From Buddleja alternifolia (lineage: Eukaryota > Streptophyta > Magnoliopsida > Lamiales > Scrophulariaceae), in the NCBI GenBank assembly GCA_019426215.1, contig CM033399.1, positions 33,861,022-33,925,021 of the forward strand: a DNA stretch of 64,000 bases, written 5' to 3'. Below are positions 50,284 to 62,000 of this stretch, piece after piece. The notes beneath the pieces were generated by a model, which was not told the DNA's origin, made no database searches, and saw only the letters and a list, made by a program, of their open reading frames with translations. The position numbers and the translations under genes were made by a program. Positions within the stretch are counted from its first letter, which is position 1. Every line of letters begins with the position of its first letter.

Positions 50284-53190
50284 ATCCCCCACACGAATGA
50301 AATTAACATATGCAGACACATTGAGAGTTCGGGTGAAAAACTATAGCATCAGAAGAGGTAGCTTTTGGCTTTGAACCTTTCTTAGTGAAATATAATCGGA
50401 TTTACTAGGCTGCCCAATGAACGCGATGTCTTGAATTGTTCAGCCGTTCGTGTAAACCAAGACAATGATATTCACACCGTAGTCTCTCGAACAGATTTCG
50501 TTCTCACTGTTGGGTCCATTTTGGCCGTGGCACCCCCTCTTGGATTCATAAGTGTTTACATTTTGCCTAATGTTGAGGCGGCCTACACCTCACACTTACA
50601 TAGGTGACTTCCTATTTAAGAGTATCCTGCTATACTCCACTTCATTTAGACAGTATAGGAATCATTAAAAGCCCAGCTTAACCTTTGCTACAACTTGCAG
50701 GTTGCACTTCTTTATCCTAGGCAATGGGTTTGGAGTTAAACTCCTAAGTGCCATACTGAATTTTCACAACTTAGTTGTCCCATTGAACCATGATCTTGGG
50801 ATCTCCAGTCAACATGGTTGGGTTACCGCTGTGTCCATTCTTAATTTGTAGTCTTTAACTCCATTCCTCTTGATAGGCAGTCTATTTGATCTCTATGAAA
50901 GTCCTTTCGTCAAAGGATCTACTTTATCCTCCATGATCAGTGGAGATAATGCCATCATAGATCAACTGCTTAATGGTATTGTGCCTACGACAAGCCTGTC
51001 TAGATTTACCATTACTTATGCTACTATATGCCTTTGTTATTGCAGACTAACAGTCGCAATTGTATGCACGTGCTATTGCCGACTTATTGTCTCAATATAT
51101 CAAACTGGGCATATGTGCATATTGCAATATGGGTTCACCATAGTTCTCAACCAAGTCTTTAGTCACTTTCTTACAAGAGCACTGTTATGGAAACTAAATT
51201 TTCCAAGTACAGTCTCAGTGAGACAAGTCTTTGGACCGTACCCATATCATTTATGTCGAAATCCTTTTTCAACATCCTTTCAGTAGTCATGATTACTTAC
51301 ATAATCAACATATCAAACTTTCACACCAGAAAAGGTAGCTTTTAGCTTTGAACCTTAGTGAAATTTCATACTATAAGCTATGTGTTTTGTTGAAAAACCA
51401 CATGTATCACGCTAGTTGATTATGAAGTTGTTTGATAACATAATATTTTGTCAAACCTTTCATGTCACTACTTAGGAGCTATGTTCGAGTCTATATACTG
51501 ACTCAACATACCCCTCGGTTAGTTCCATGTGAACTTCCTCATCTAATCCTTTGTTTAAGGAACGCAGTCTTAATATCCATTTCAAATATCTCATGGTTAT
51601 GCAAATTAGCAACAACAATGAATATTTTATGGATTTAATTCCCATTCCCGAAAACATGAAAAGACGAAATCAAGGTCTACCATTTGAAGGTTCCCTTCGG
51701 CTAACCCTTGTAACCTTGTTAAGGTTTGGGTGCTTTTACCTTAACCCACAGCCCCCACATTTGTACGTAACTGTAGGAAATCTTGCCATCTTTCAGGCAG
51801 ATTCTTACTCTTACTACTACGTGGGACCTTCGTTCAAAATATAGTTATCTAGGACCACGTCCCCCACAATTCTGAATTTATCCAACGCATCATTATCTTC
51901 TTTAGAGTATGATTTTGGCGTTCGGAAATATCATTAGACCATGGTGAATACTACCACACTTGCATCAAATTCTTTGAACGATGCACCATCGGATGTTTGA
52001 TCGACTTTCTCGATTGTACTCCAATGGTCAAATCCTTCGTATTTTTGACCAAGTTGTGTACTTCGTACACCACGTCGTCTAGACGTTTCTCTCTTCAGAG
52101 AATATGTGCCATAAACATTAGGACCGATCTCACCCAACAACTGTATAGTTTAAAGTGACGACGTCCAAGTTTATGCACAACACCACTTTACCTATTCCAA
52201 CCACAAGTGACGTGATCAAGTTTTCCATAAACATCACCCGCTCATCAGCCGGAGTGTAAGATGTGCACTTGGTTTGGAACTTGGTTAAAACTTGGTTTTT
52301 ACTCTTATACGTCCAAGATTCCAACCTGGGTTCTCTTCTAAATATTGTGTAGTCACTCAGCTTTTCCATCAACTTTATCTAAAGCTATGAATTCTGACAT
52401 GATCTATACAAGTTCATTTAGATGATTTCAATGACACTGCTCCTCCACCGATGGTAAACCAGAACCACTCGTGGACTTAGAGTCGTTTGTGTCAGATATC
52501 CAGTATCCTCGAGAAAAGACAACGATTCTACATTCCATGATTTTGCCGTCATGAATATCAAAATTTCTTGACTTTATGTACGAGATACGCTATGAAGTGC
52601 ATATCCAATATGCAGTTAATGGTCCTTGACCATATCTTACTTTGTTTGGATTTTCGGTATTCCAAAACCTCCACATTTTCAAAATCAAATATCCAGGGAA
52701 AACTTTTCTGATGTGGAAGATCAGATTAAACTGCAACCACAGAGCATACTCAGAATACCCGAGCTCTAACCACTTGTTGTGGAACTCAGAGTCATATTCC
52801 ACCAATTATAGAAATAGAGAGTGAATATTGTACTAGAAAACCACACTAGATTTAATTCCGAGGAAAGATTGGAGGCGTCACAACGGTCGCGCTTAAAACC
52901 CAATCTCCTCGACAGAATTAACTAGACGAATTTTAATAGCACAATATAACACTACAACTATAACTAACAATGGCTATTTGAATAATAAAGAACACCAACA
53001 TATAACAAAGTTCCTCATTTCATACGGAGTCTCACTCCTACTTTCGAAAATGTAGTTCGCTGAGAGGATTGCCTCTTTCCCCCACAATTCTGCGATACAC
53101 CAGAATTGATTAAATTCTCTTATCTCCTCGAGATTATTTTTGGGATAAATAATGCAAACAACTTCTGGCGATGCGATTTGTGACATCTAA
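50284..53190 (-). pseudogene. Copia-like pol remnants (integrase, protease-region, RT/RNase H pieces)
   Basis: On the minus strand, 53186-52980 gives an integrase-like segment (LWGKEAILSANYIF, then ETPYEM). 52260-52130 gives GIGKVVL and VVTLNYTVVG, resembling the gag-pre-integrase/protease region. 51620-51480 gives EEVHMELTEGYV, the RT block usually written EEVYMEQPEGFV, preceded by LKWILRLRS. Further remnants toward 50300 resemble the RNase H end. All are riddled with stops. The protease-like piece lies after the integrase-like piece, which is not the usual Copia order. Confidence 0.6.
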
Positions 53191-53359
53191 CGTTGTTATC
53201 CGCGATGAGCAACAGCGCTCCAAGCGCATCATTTTGGTCATATTAACATAAATCTATTTTATTTAATAGACAAACTCAAAATGATTACAACAAAATTAAA
53301 TCTAATTTAATTTTGATTGGATGATTAAATCCAATTTAATCAATTACCAAATTAAATCC

Positions 53360-53620
53360 CATTTAATTTAGTCAATTGGGTCCAACCCAATTTAATTCAA
53401 TTGAAATTCAGTGGCCCAAGCCCACTCTCATTTTAAACTTAAATATGTTGGGTCCAACCCAATTTAATTTAAAATAGGTGTTGGGTCCAACCCAAACTAA
53501 TTTCAATTAGGATCCCTTGGCCCAAACCCACTCTCATTTTAAACTTAAATATGTTGGGTCCAACTCAATTTAATTTAAAATAGGTGTCATTGGACCAAGC
53601 CCAATCCCAAAATGATTACA
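53360..53620. repeat. Tandem repeat of about 106 bp in the Copia-like element
   Basis: The word cccactctcattttaaactt recurs at 53421 and 53527, 106 bp apart. Between and around them ttgggtccaacccaa, an imperfect palindrome, occurs several times. Non-coding. Confidence 0.8.
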
Positions 53621-55110
53621 TTCATGTTGAACCGAGCCCACACATGATTTAATAAATGTAAAACAAGCAAAAACAAAAAGCAAAAAGCAAAAGGAAAAAG
53701 TAGCAAAAGACAAAACTTTTTCGTAATGAACACTATTTAGCAATTCTTTTTCATGCTTTTTCATGATAACTACTTTAACTCTTTAATTTTATATTAATTC
53801 CTTTTACCTCTTTACTTTTACCTTTTGACTTTTGACTAGCTAAACCAACTGTCTTCTTTTTCGGCTACTTTAATGTTTTTTACTTTAACACTTTTAATAT
53901 ATTAATAAATAAAAACAAAATAAAAGACAAAGCAAAAAAGCTTTTTTTTTCCATCCGAGCTTTTGTGACTTTTATTTTATAGTATCCACTAATATATTAT
54001 TTAAAAAGTGTTGGCCCACAAGAAAAACAAAAGGCCAAAAGGCACCTCTTTTACCGTAATGGGCGGCCACTTTTAAAACTTTTGCTTTCTTTTCCCTGAT
54101 GGCTACTTTAGCTTTTAGTATTAATATAATAAAAAACTATCATCACCATTGCTTTATTAAAGATGAAGTTGTATTGCACCAGCAAATTGAAGCAACAAAC
54201 GCAGCTGCCTTTAACCAAAGCTTCTCCAAAGTCAACGCGGAGTAGCAGCGCCGTTGACCGTGACTTCGCCGGGTGCCACTGCCGTTTTGCTCCGGTCAAT
54301 CACCACCATCGGAGCAACGCGAAATGCCCAACTTCGAAGCCTATTTCAGCCGCTAAAATGTGACTTCCATGGCTTCAAATCGGCGCTCTTGGATTGTCTC
54401 CGTCGGTGTTTCAAGAGGCGTTAATGGCATCACCCTCGGTGACCCACGTTGGCCAATATCACTCCACCAGATTCTCCGATCCGGGAGGATTTTTCAGCGA
54501 GATTCGTCGATCCTCGCGTTGCCAGAAATTCGCCATTTTCGGCGGCAACCCAGCTTCGGCCTCTAAGCGACCCATCATCAATGGGATTCGAGGGCCACAA
54601 GAAATTCGCTCCGAGCAATTTCTTTTTCGTGAGATTCGAAAATCGCACCTGCCATTTTCATGGCTTCGCCGGCGAACAGAGGCAACAACATCACCCAAGT
54701 ACCGTCTGCGATGGGTTAAGGCGGTGAGTTCACCGACACCTAACCACACCACACTGCAGATTTGCTGTCTTAAACCCAGCGACAATTAGTTGTGTTGCAC
54801 GGTGGCAATTCAACCAAACCGGGTCTAACCCGATTCAAATTTCGATTTTTAGATTTCCAGAATTTTTATTCAATCGAAAAATTTCAAGAACATCAAAATC
54901 AGATTTTAGTTCAAATTATTGTGATTCCAAATCACAAAATTTCAGATTTTTCCAGATCTTTGTTCCAAACAAATCGGATCTTTCTCTCTCGATTTTCCAG
55001 CCCCAAACCTGATTCCAAATTATCAAAATTCAGATTTTTGGCATCAAATCGAGTTATCCAAATTTGATCCATTTTACTCACATCAAATTTGAATAAAATT
55101 GTGTCAAGTT
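53621..55110 (-). other. Non-coding leader region of the Copia-like element
   Basis: This lies between the 5' LTR (right) and the pol remnants. 53621-54110 is AT-rich. 54160-54790 is clearly GC-richer and has several overlapping open frames on both strands, none resembling a known gag. It may be a leader, a decayed gag or a captured fragment; I cannot decide. Confidence 0.45.
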
Positions 55111-55878
55111 TGTTGGTTAAAAATGAATAATCTGACTGTGATAAAATGGATATGCAAAATCTGAATCGAGGCAAGAGTTGGACTCTATATCGTTAACACA
55201 ATATTGCACCGCTATAGCCCTGCTATTGGTGGTACGGGTTCCTGCAATTTGTGTCCCAAGATACAACGATTTTTCTCGGGATTGAACCACTTCAAAATCG
55301 AGACCCACGAACGAAACCCTGTTTCGAACTCTCAATAACAAAATGATTCAATTCTCGAGTTTGTTATTCTCAGAATAACTAACTCCAGAGAAAGAACCAA
55401 ACATGAAGAGGAATTGTAAATTCTCTCTTAAGAAAAAAGATCATCCAAATGGGTGTTTTTATAGGTGTTAAGAGGGGCATAAGTGTCATTAAACTCACTT
55501 TAATGACTCACATGTGATGTGATCAATGAATCACATGTGATGTCATTAATGACTCATATAAAAGTCATTAACGACTCACATAAAAAGGCCAAACGATTTT
55601 GACCGTCATAAAAACGACCAATCACATGTGTGTTAAAAATACAGCTCGTACGATCGTGGCCATCGATTGTAATGGGTAGTATCTTTAATTCCTCATCTTT
55701 TTACACGGTTGAATCAGAAGAAATTCACGGTAAATCCACAGATTTCAAACCACAACTTCAGCATTTAATTTCTCATTCGTCTGAACTTGGATTAGAGAAA
55801 TTCGAAATGCACACGTGTTATTCGAATTTGTTACCGTAAGTACGTCACACGTACTTTATTTACATTCGATTTCCAACA
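55111..55878 (-). repeat. 5' LTR of the Copia-like element
   Basis: Partner of 49516-50283. It is related, but clearly more diverged, to the LTR at 1-684 of this window. Confidence 0.93.
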
Positions 55879-56271
55879 ACAACTATGTCCGAGATCCACA
55901 ACGTCGAAGTCTCCCTGCAATTTCCACATATTGTTGATTTTAGCATGTAGAAGGTTGTAGTTGATAGATTTACCCAACATTTTAAGAATAAGAGCATTGT
56001 CCCAACATACGTAGTATCCATCTCCACTCTAGCAAATGGAAATTCATCATCTGGTTCCAACAATGAAAGCTTATCCAGATTGAGCATTCCCGACTGGCAA
56101 AAGCTAAACTCACTTTCATGGGTTCTTTCCTCTCCTTTAGAGCCCATCAGAGACTCACGATACGAGACCTTTGTCTCTCGAACTTCCGCAGCAGCCTGTT
56201 GCAAAGGGTCATCGCCGGATTGCTCCATGTGCATATCTTCATCGCCTGAGATTAAAAGGCTGTCCGAGGAA

Positions 56272-56750
56272 CAAGGGCGGATCTATATATGCTTGAGGGG
56301 GGGGGGGGGGGCAGTGCCCCCACTAAAAAAAAAATTCTTTTATAATATATACATATTTTTTAATTTTTAATTATAAATTACATTTGTGCCCCCCCTCAAA
56401 TTATTAAGTGCCCCCCCTCAATTTTGAAAGTATTAAATGCCCCCCTTCAATTTTGAAAAATTATTTTTTTACCTTACAAATTTTTTTATATTTGAATTTC
56501 GCTCCCCTCAAGATCCAAAATATTACGTTTTCTCCCTTTACTTTGAGTTCCCCCCAAAACCCAAAATTCTGGTTATAACAAAAGAGGTATAAAAGTATAA
56601 ATTATGTCAAAAATTGTAATTGAACCTAATTAGTTATTATATTTTTCCCCATAAATATAGTGTACCGTACCGCGGGGGACAAGCCCCCCGCACCCCCCTA
56701 GGTAAAATTCCTAATGCCCCCACTGAACTCAAATCCTGGATCCACCATTG
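56272..56750. mobile_element. hAT-like MITE, 479 bp, in LINE ORF1
   Basis: The ends caagggcggatctat (56272) and, in reverse complement, caatggtggatccag (56750) are inverted. The flanks ccgaggaa at 56264-56271 and 56751-56758 are identical, an 8-bp target duplication. A run of 16 G (about 56295-56310) and several CCCCCC runs occur inside. It is non-coding. Confidence 0.9.
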
Positions 56751-56892
56751 CCGAGGAACCCATTTTTACTTTCTTGGTGCTGCGTTCCATGAGGTCGTGC
56801 TCTTTTTTGGATGAGGGGTGTTGATTCTCTGTCAGATATTCTCTAGAATTTGCATGTATGCTTCACGGCAAATTTTTTTTTCAAGATTTATG

Positions 56893-59009
56893 TTTAAGTT
56901 TACTTTTGATTGTTAATAAAATCGAATTTGAATGAGTTTTACTCGGATATTTTTAAAATTGACTTGGTCCAGTATCGTATTCCTATCATATTCTGTACGG
57001 ATGCTCCAGGATCCCATATCCTGACCATTTTTGAGGTGGCCAAAAATAAAAAGAAATAAGAAACTTTTGGATATTGTATGTAATACAAAATTTAAATTAT
57101 CTGATACATCTTGGATATTAGATATAGTAATTTAGGGCCTAATTGAATAGGCACCTCATCTCTGAAAATATATTTTTTAGATATTTTTTCTCACAAAAAC
57201 ACGTTTGGTTATGAAATTTTTTTTGAAAAAAAAATCTCAAAGTTTCTATTGAAATTTTTTAGAAAAAAAAATAGATTTTTACTATTTATGATTTGACACT
57301 TTACTAATCTATTAAAATATTTTGTTTCGGCTATTATTCAACACTCAAGTCAAATTAATTACATATTCTAATGCCAAATAACGTAACAAGCAAAATAAAA
57401 TTCATTTGCCTATATTTTTTATGACTAAATTGATTAGTTTAACTAAGATATATTTATGAAAAGTTATATTTAAATTTAATCTAAACATATTTTTTCACAA
57501 TAAAAAACATATTACATCAACCATAATCATTACATGTTTTTTACTAAAAAAAAACTCATCCAACTACATTTCTAACACAACATTTTTTATCCCTAAAAAT
57601 CTTTCTTCACATATTTGTCATGAAAAGATCCTCCGAGATGGATATGACATCCAATTAAACCTTACTTTTTGGATTAAAATAGGAAAAGAGAGAATGTTTT
57701 TAGTCTTTTGTTAAAATTTAAGACATAAAAGTTAAACAAATGACTAATAAATTTAGAGAACAAGACAAAAATTTATTTATGTTAATGAATCTATTGAACC
57801 AATTATTTATTATAAACAAAAAAATTAATTATTTTTGGTTAAAATACTATTTTTAAAATATTATACTTGCATATACATACACGTATCTTCAACGTATCGT
57901 ATCGTATCATGAAATTTTGAGATTTTTCGTATGTCGTATCATATCCTCGTATCCATATCCGTGTATCATAGATTTTAATTGAGTCATTATCTTATTCTCA
58001 TATCCATATCTGTATATTCACAGGTTTTAATTGAGTCGTACAGATGATGATTTCAAATTGTTTGGTTATCATTTTCCAAATATTTTATCATATTTTATTT
58101 TTAAATCGATCTTATCATATTTTATTTTTAAAACAAAAATACAGTATACCGATATCATCCCCGATAATCTGTGTTGTTCTTCAAAGTAAGTGGCATATCA
58201 ACGTACGGGAGTAATTCTATCATGGACCGTGAAAAGTGGTCACGGTTCACAATTCATCTTTAGATCAGGGTGATTATGTGCTTTTTACTTACTAATCTTG
58301 TAATAATCTTGCATCCAACAATGTATAATAAACCAGAACTAACAATTACGTTGTAGCATAGAATTTCTCGGAACCATATGCAGTAGCATAAATCTTTATT
58401 TATATTAGTACGACGTTTTTGATGTCCAAATATTGGAGGATACAATTTTTGATGTTCTACTTGAACTGACACTTAACAACGACTCGAAGAAAACTGAGAT
58501 TCAATATGGACTTGCACCTAACAAGATGAGAGCACAATATCCCTGATAACAGAAGGAAACAAATATGACCATGTTCCCTCTCACTGATTAACACACGATA
58601 ACGCATTTCGCAAACTAAATCTGAAAACCCCGATTAAGAAACTCACAAAAAAATTACATTCTCAACAAGATTCGGCTGCAAAGAGTACAAAAGGCACCTT
58701 TTTTTACAGCATATATGTTGGGAAAAAAAATAAAAATAAACTCACTTAAAATCCACACCGTCACCGTGTAACTTCAAATCCTCAAGTGGAATGGGCTTTT
58801 CTAGCTTTAGAAAAACCATTTTGCCGGCCATTAATGTCCCTTTGAAGCCAAATTCACGAAACAGAGCAATAACCCATAAATCCCAGCGGCAATAACCCAT
58901 AAATCCCAGCAGCAATCAGGTTCACGAGCCATTTTTGCCCAAGAAGAGAAAAATCGTGATTTTTCACTTCTCAAATGTGCTGCAAAGATAAGACTGCAAT
59001 AATGTGCCA
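56893..59009. other. Intergenic region between BAM8 insertion complex and the RING gene
   Basis: About 2.1 kb of AT-rich DNA. A possible decayed MITE lies at about 57131-57665, with ends tagggcctaattgaatagg and, in reverse complement, aaggtttaattggatgtca. Repeated cgtatcgtatcgtatcat-type words occur near 57885-58020. The original distal promoter of BAM8 would start here. No gene was seen. Confidence 0.5.
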
Positions 59010-62000
59010 TCAACTAATGCAGGTAGAGTCGGGTTGGCAGATATCCCTTCTACAAAGCGGGCATACCCTGAAATGAAAAAAACAATTAGCTCTGGTTATA
59101 ATTCGTTATTAAATCTTTTCTCTATGTTTGCGTTTGGTTTCAGGGATTTGGAATTGAAGGATTTTAGAGCCCTAGTAACAATTTCCATGCACTTTTTCGA
59201 ATAATTGTCATTTACTATAAATTTCAAATCCTTAAGCAGCCACATTGAGTTTTTCTTTTCTTTTCTATTTTTCCAATCCTCGTGACAAATTTAAAAAGCA
59301 CTCAATACAGGAGTCATATGAGCTCCAAAAACTTCCCTCAAATTTTAATCCTTCATTCCAAATGCAGCCTATGGGTTAGCTTTGCCACCATGAACACGGT
59401 TTAACTTTTGAACAATGGTGAGAATTGAGAAAGTGTGATGGTCAGAAAAACACCTGTGAATTTCTTTGAGCCATTTATCAACACAGGCTCTATGAAATTC
59501 ATGATGACAAGGTAATATCCGCATGCTATCTCCATCTTCATACTCAACAAGGCATATGTAACATCTGTTAAGAGTCGAAGGGCAAAGGGAGACAATTATG
59601 TAGAAGATGAAAGTATTAAATCATAACCTCTATCAAGAGGAGTATAAGAAGAAAAATATTGTGTTGTTCATACAAAATATCGACAGAGTAGGAATTGCTA
59701 ACACCATATTTTCCATGTTTATGAATATAGACAAAAAGGGTAAAGGTCCACAATGCAAAGTTATATTGACTTGCTACTAATTTCTAAGCATTACTAATTG
59801 TCTCCTTTAAATGACCAAAGATTTTAGGTTTTACGAATAAACTGAAGGAACAAATGACTTCTGATAAACAACTCCCAAGAAAAGAAACTTCCAAAAGAGA
59901 AATGTATACTTGTTCATGAACTGAACATACTTTCCATCTTAACAGTGTGCTGAATAAAGTGCAAGTGAAGTTAAAACGTTTTTACTCACTGTGCAGCATC
60001 GTCAGTTGATTTCTTTTTCAATTTACTAAATATCTTCAAAGGCAGTGAGTCCACCACTTCATTAGGTGCAGGAACAGATCCAATGGAAGATACAGAAGGC
60101 CGGGAGGATAAAACAACAGATTGCTGGTGAATTTCATCCAGAACCTAATAAAATTGAGTGCAAAGAGATTCACCTCATTGTAGTAAAGCAAAGACATGTA
60201 CAAGATGTACTTTTTATTTTGTTCAATCCACCCAAATGGGCATGTCCCAACTGGGGTATGAAATGTTGGATGTGTCTATGATGATGTCATAAAGTTAAAT
60301 GATGATGCCATCATATATATCATCCACCCAGTTTACACACCAGTTCGGCATGTGTCCAGTAGGGCAACATCAACTTGACCTTATTATCCATGGATCAGTA
60401 ACACTACCTCAAATAAAGCCTCAGCTAACATGACAATTCTTGATATGCTAGCCCTAGCATTAGGATCATCATTTGAATTAGCCTCTCGAGCAGCAAGGCG
60501 ACAAGTGCAATGACCTCCTCGATGCTGACCAGATAAAATGCAAGCCCTCTCATGACCAGAAAGGTTCTCAAAACGGCTTCCTAGTTAAGAGTAGTAAATG
60601 TTATACAGTGAAAATATATGTGTGTGTGTGTGTGTGTGTAAAATAATATTGAAGATGCTATGAACCAAGTTAACATAGCACCGGTTGGAGGTAATGGTGC
60701 ATGAATTAAAATTGAGAATTTTGGTTTGGCATAAGGTCATTGGCACAAAATCAAGCACCCCATTTTCTTGAGTTGAATTGCACTAGGCTTGTGGCGCATA
60801 GGGTACGAAACACCATTGAGAAAATTATCATTTATTACAACAAATCCCAAAATAGTTAAAACAAAAATATTGTGGTCTTTTCCTTTCTAAGTAATGAGAT
60901 GTTTCAATTGCAGAAATTCTGCATTTGTAAACATTCCAAGCGCCAGTACTATAGTGCTCATATCTTAGTCCAGTCTATTGGCATTGCTTTCAAACAATGC
61001 AATGTCGAGTTCATTAGGCTAATTTTTGTGCTTCTTTGTTATTATTCTGGTTCGCTAGTTCCTTTTTGATTGATTAAGATTCTCATTAGTCACAAGTCTT
61101 AAGTAAACAAGGATAGGACAGGCCAAAAAGAAAGGTCGTTCTGGACCTGAATTTCTTTGGCATAAGCACACATGAAATTTAAGACGAAACATCACTTGCA
61201 TCTATTCAAGGAATTTACTATTTAGTATATATGCATTCTATAAAATGTAAAAGGAATCTTAACATACCTGAGATCTTATTCTTCTTCGGCGCTCAAGGAA
61301 ATTTGATCTATGCTCCAAGAGATCACGATACCTCGTCTCTCTAGCTCTTGGGGTTTCATGTACATGATTTTGACTACCATAAAAAGGGTCAGAAAAACTA
61401 GACGAGACATTATCAGAAGAAACTGTCTCGCTGAAGTTATTATCAACAGATGTTGCTCCCACTTCTGCATGGCCTAAACCCGGTCTACCATTGACGTGAC
61501 GAGTATGTCTCACTTCACCGTCTTGTTGAAAATGATATAAATCTAAATCAGCAGGAGCAGTTCTTCGAAGAACTCTATCACGAAGTCTACCAACACTTAA
61601 AGTTCTACTAAACCGAACATTCCGTTCTACAGGTTCTCGAGCAGCAACCCTTCTGTCGGCATGTCCTATTCCAGCACCGTCACTGTTATTATGATTTACA
61701 GGAGAAAATAAATTTGGAGTATAGTCTACTCTTGTATCATTTCTGTTCATCATAGAATCATGACCAGAGTTTAATTCTTGATTATCTTGAAAATTATTGG
61801 AGAAATTGGGATCATCCCGTGTTCTAGGAGATCTATTGCTGAAGCAAGCAGGAAAAAAGTCACAGCCTTGTTGTCTACTGTCATTTCTATTTATCGAACC
61901 CCCTGTGGGATGCACACATTCTTCGTCTTCGTTCGCAATTGTAAAACTTCTAGCAGACGCAGGATAAGATCTTCCAGAGCCTAAACTGTTTGCTCGGCTT

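Larger units (their letters stand above)
49516..55878 (-). mobile_element. Copia-like LTR retrotransposon, 6.36 kb, inserted in LINE ORF1
   Basis: Two LTRs of 768 bp each (49516-50283 and 55111-55878) begin tgttgg and end caaca on the + strand. The target duplication acaac lies at 49511-49515 and 55879-55883. A purine-rich tract just inside the left LTR (gtgtggggga on the minus strand, 50284-50293) is a polypurine tract, so the element reads on the minus strand and the right LTR is 5'. Counting by eye the LTRs differ at about 20 sites (roughly 2.5-3%), so insertion is fairly recent. No tRNA primer-binding site was recognised next to the right LTR. The coding region is wrecked. Confidence 0.93.
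49000..56790 (-). pseudogene. LINE ORF1, split by two insertions
   Basis: The N-terminal codons run from an ATG at 56790 (MERSTKKVKMG), are interrupted by the MITE at 56272-56750, and resume as MHMEQSGDD near 56234. They continue through VSYRESLMGSKGEE and FPFARVEMDTTYVGTM to LWISDIVV at about 55890, where the Copia-like element sits. The gene resumes left of it near 49510 as FILKLSDKKTADNI and then VRKWFNEFQPS. This is the DUF4283-type ORF1 of plant LINEs. The boundary with ORF2 is not clear. Confidence 0.75.
44828..56882 (-). mobile_element. LINE (L1-type) inserted upstream of BAM8, with nested Copia-like element and MITE
   Basis: The minus-strand LINE runs from a 5' region near 56.85 kb through ORF1 (start near 56790) and ORF2 (start near 48977, stop at 44874) to an eight-base A tract at 44828-44835. 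Flanks aaaatttatg (to 44827) and aagatttatg (56883-56892) may be the target duplication with one mismatch. Removing the Copia-like element (49516-55878) and the MITE (56272-56750) leaves a near full-length LINE of about 5.2 kb. It is decayed but much less so than the LINE at 5.85 kb. Confidence 0.82.

Noticed and set aside
54394..54789. 131-aa + strand frame as a separate gene
   Set aside because: It overlaps other open frames in the leader of the Copia-like element and resembles no known family; there is no support for expression.
60936..60955. tactggcgcttggaat as the missing microexon of the RING gene
   Set aside because: It has an AG before and a GT after and the right length class, but joining it to exon 3 creates a stop codon.
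61140..61156. gtccagaacgacc after a good acceptor as the missing RING microexon
   Set aside because: No GT donor follows at a distance that gives the required 3n+1 length.
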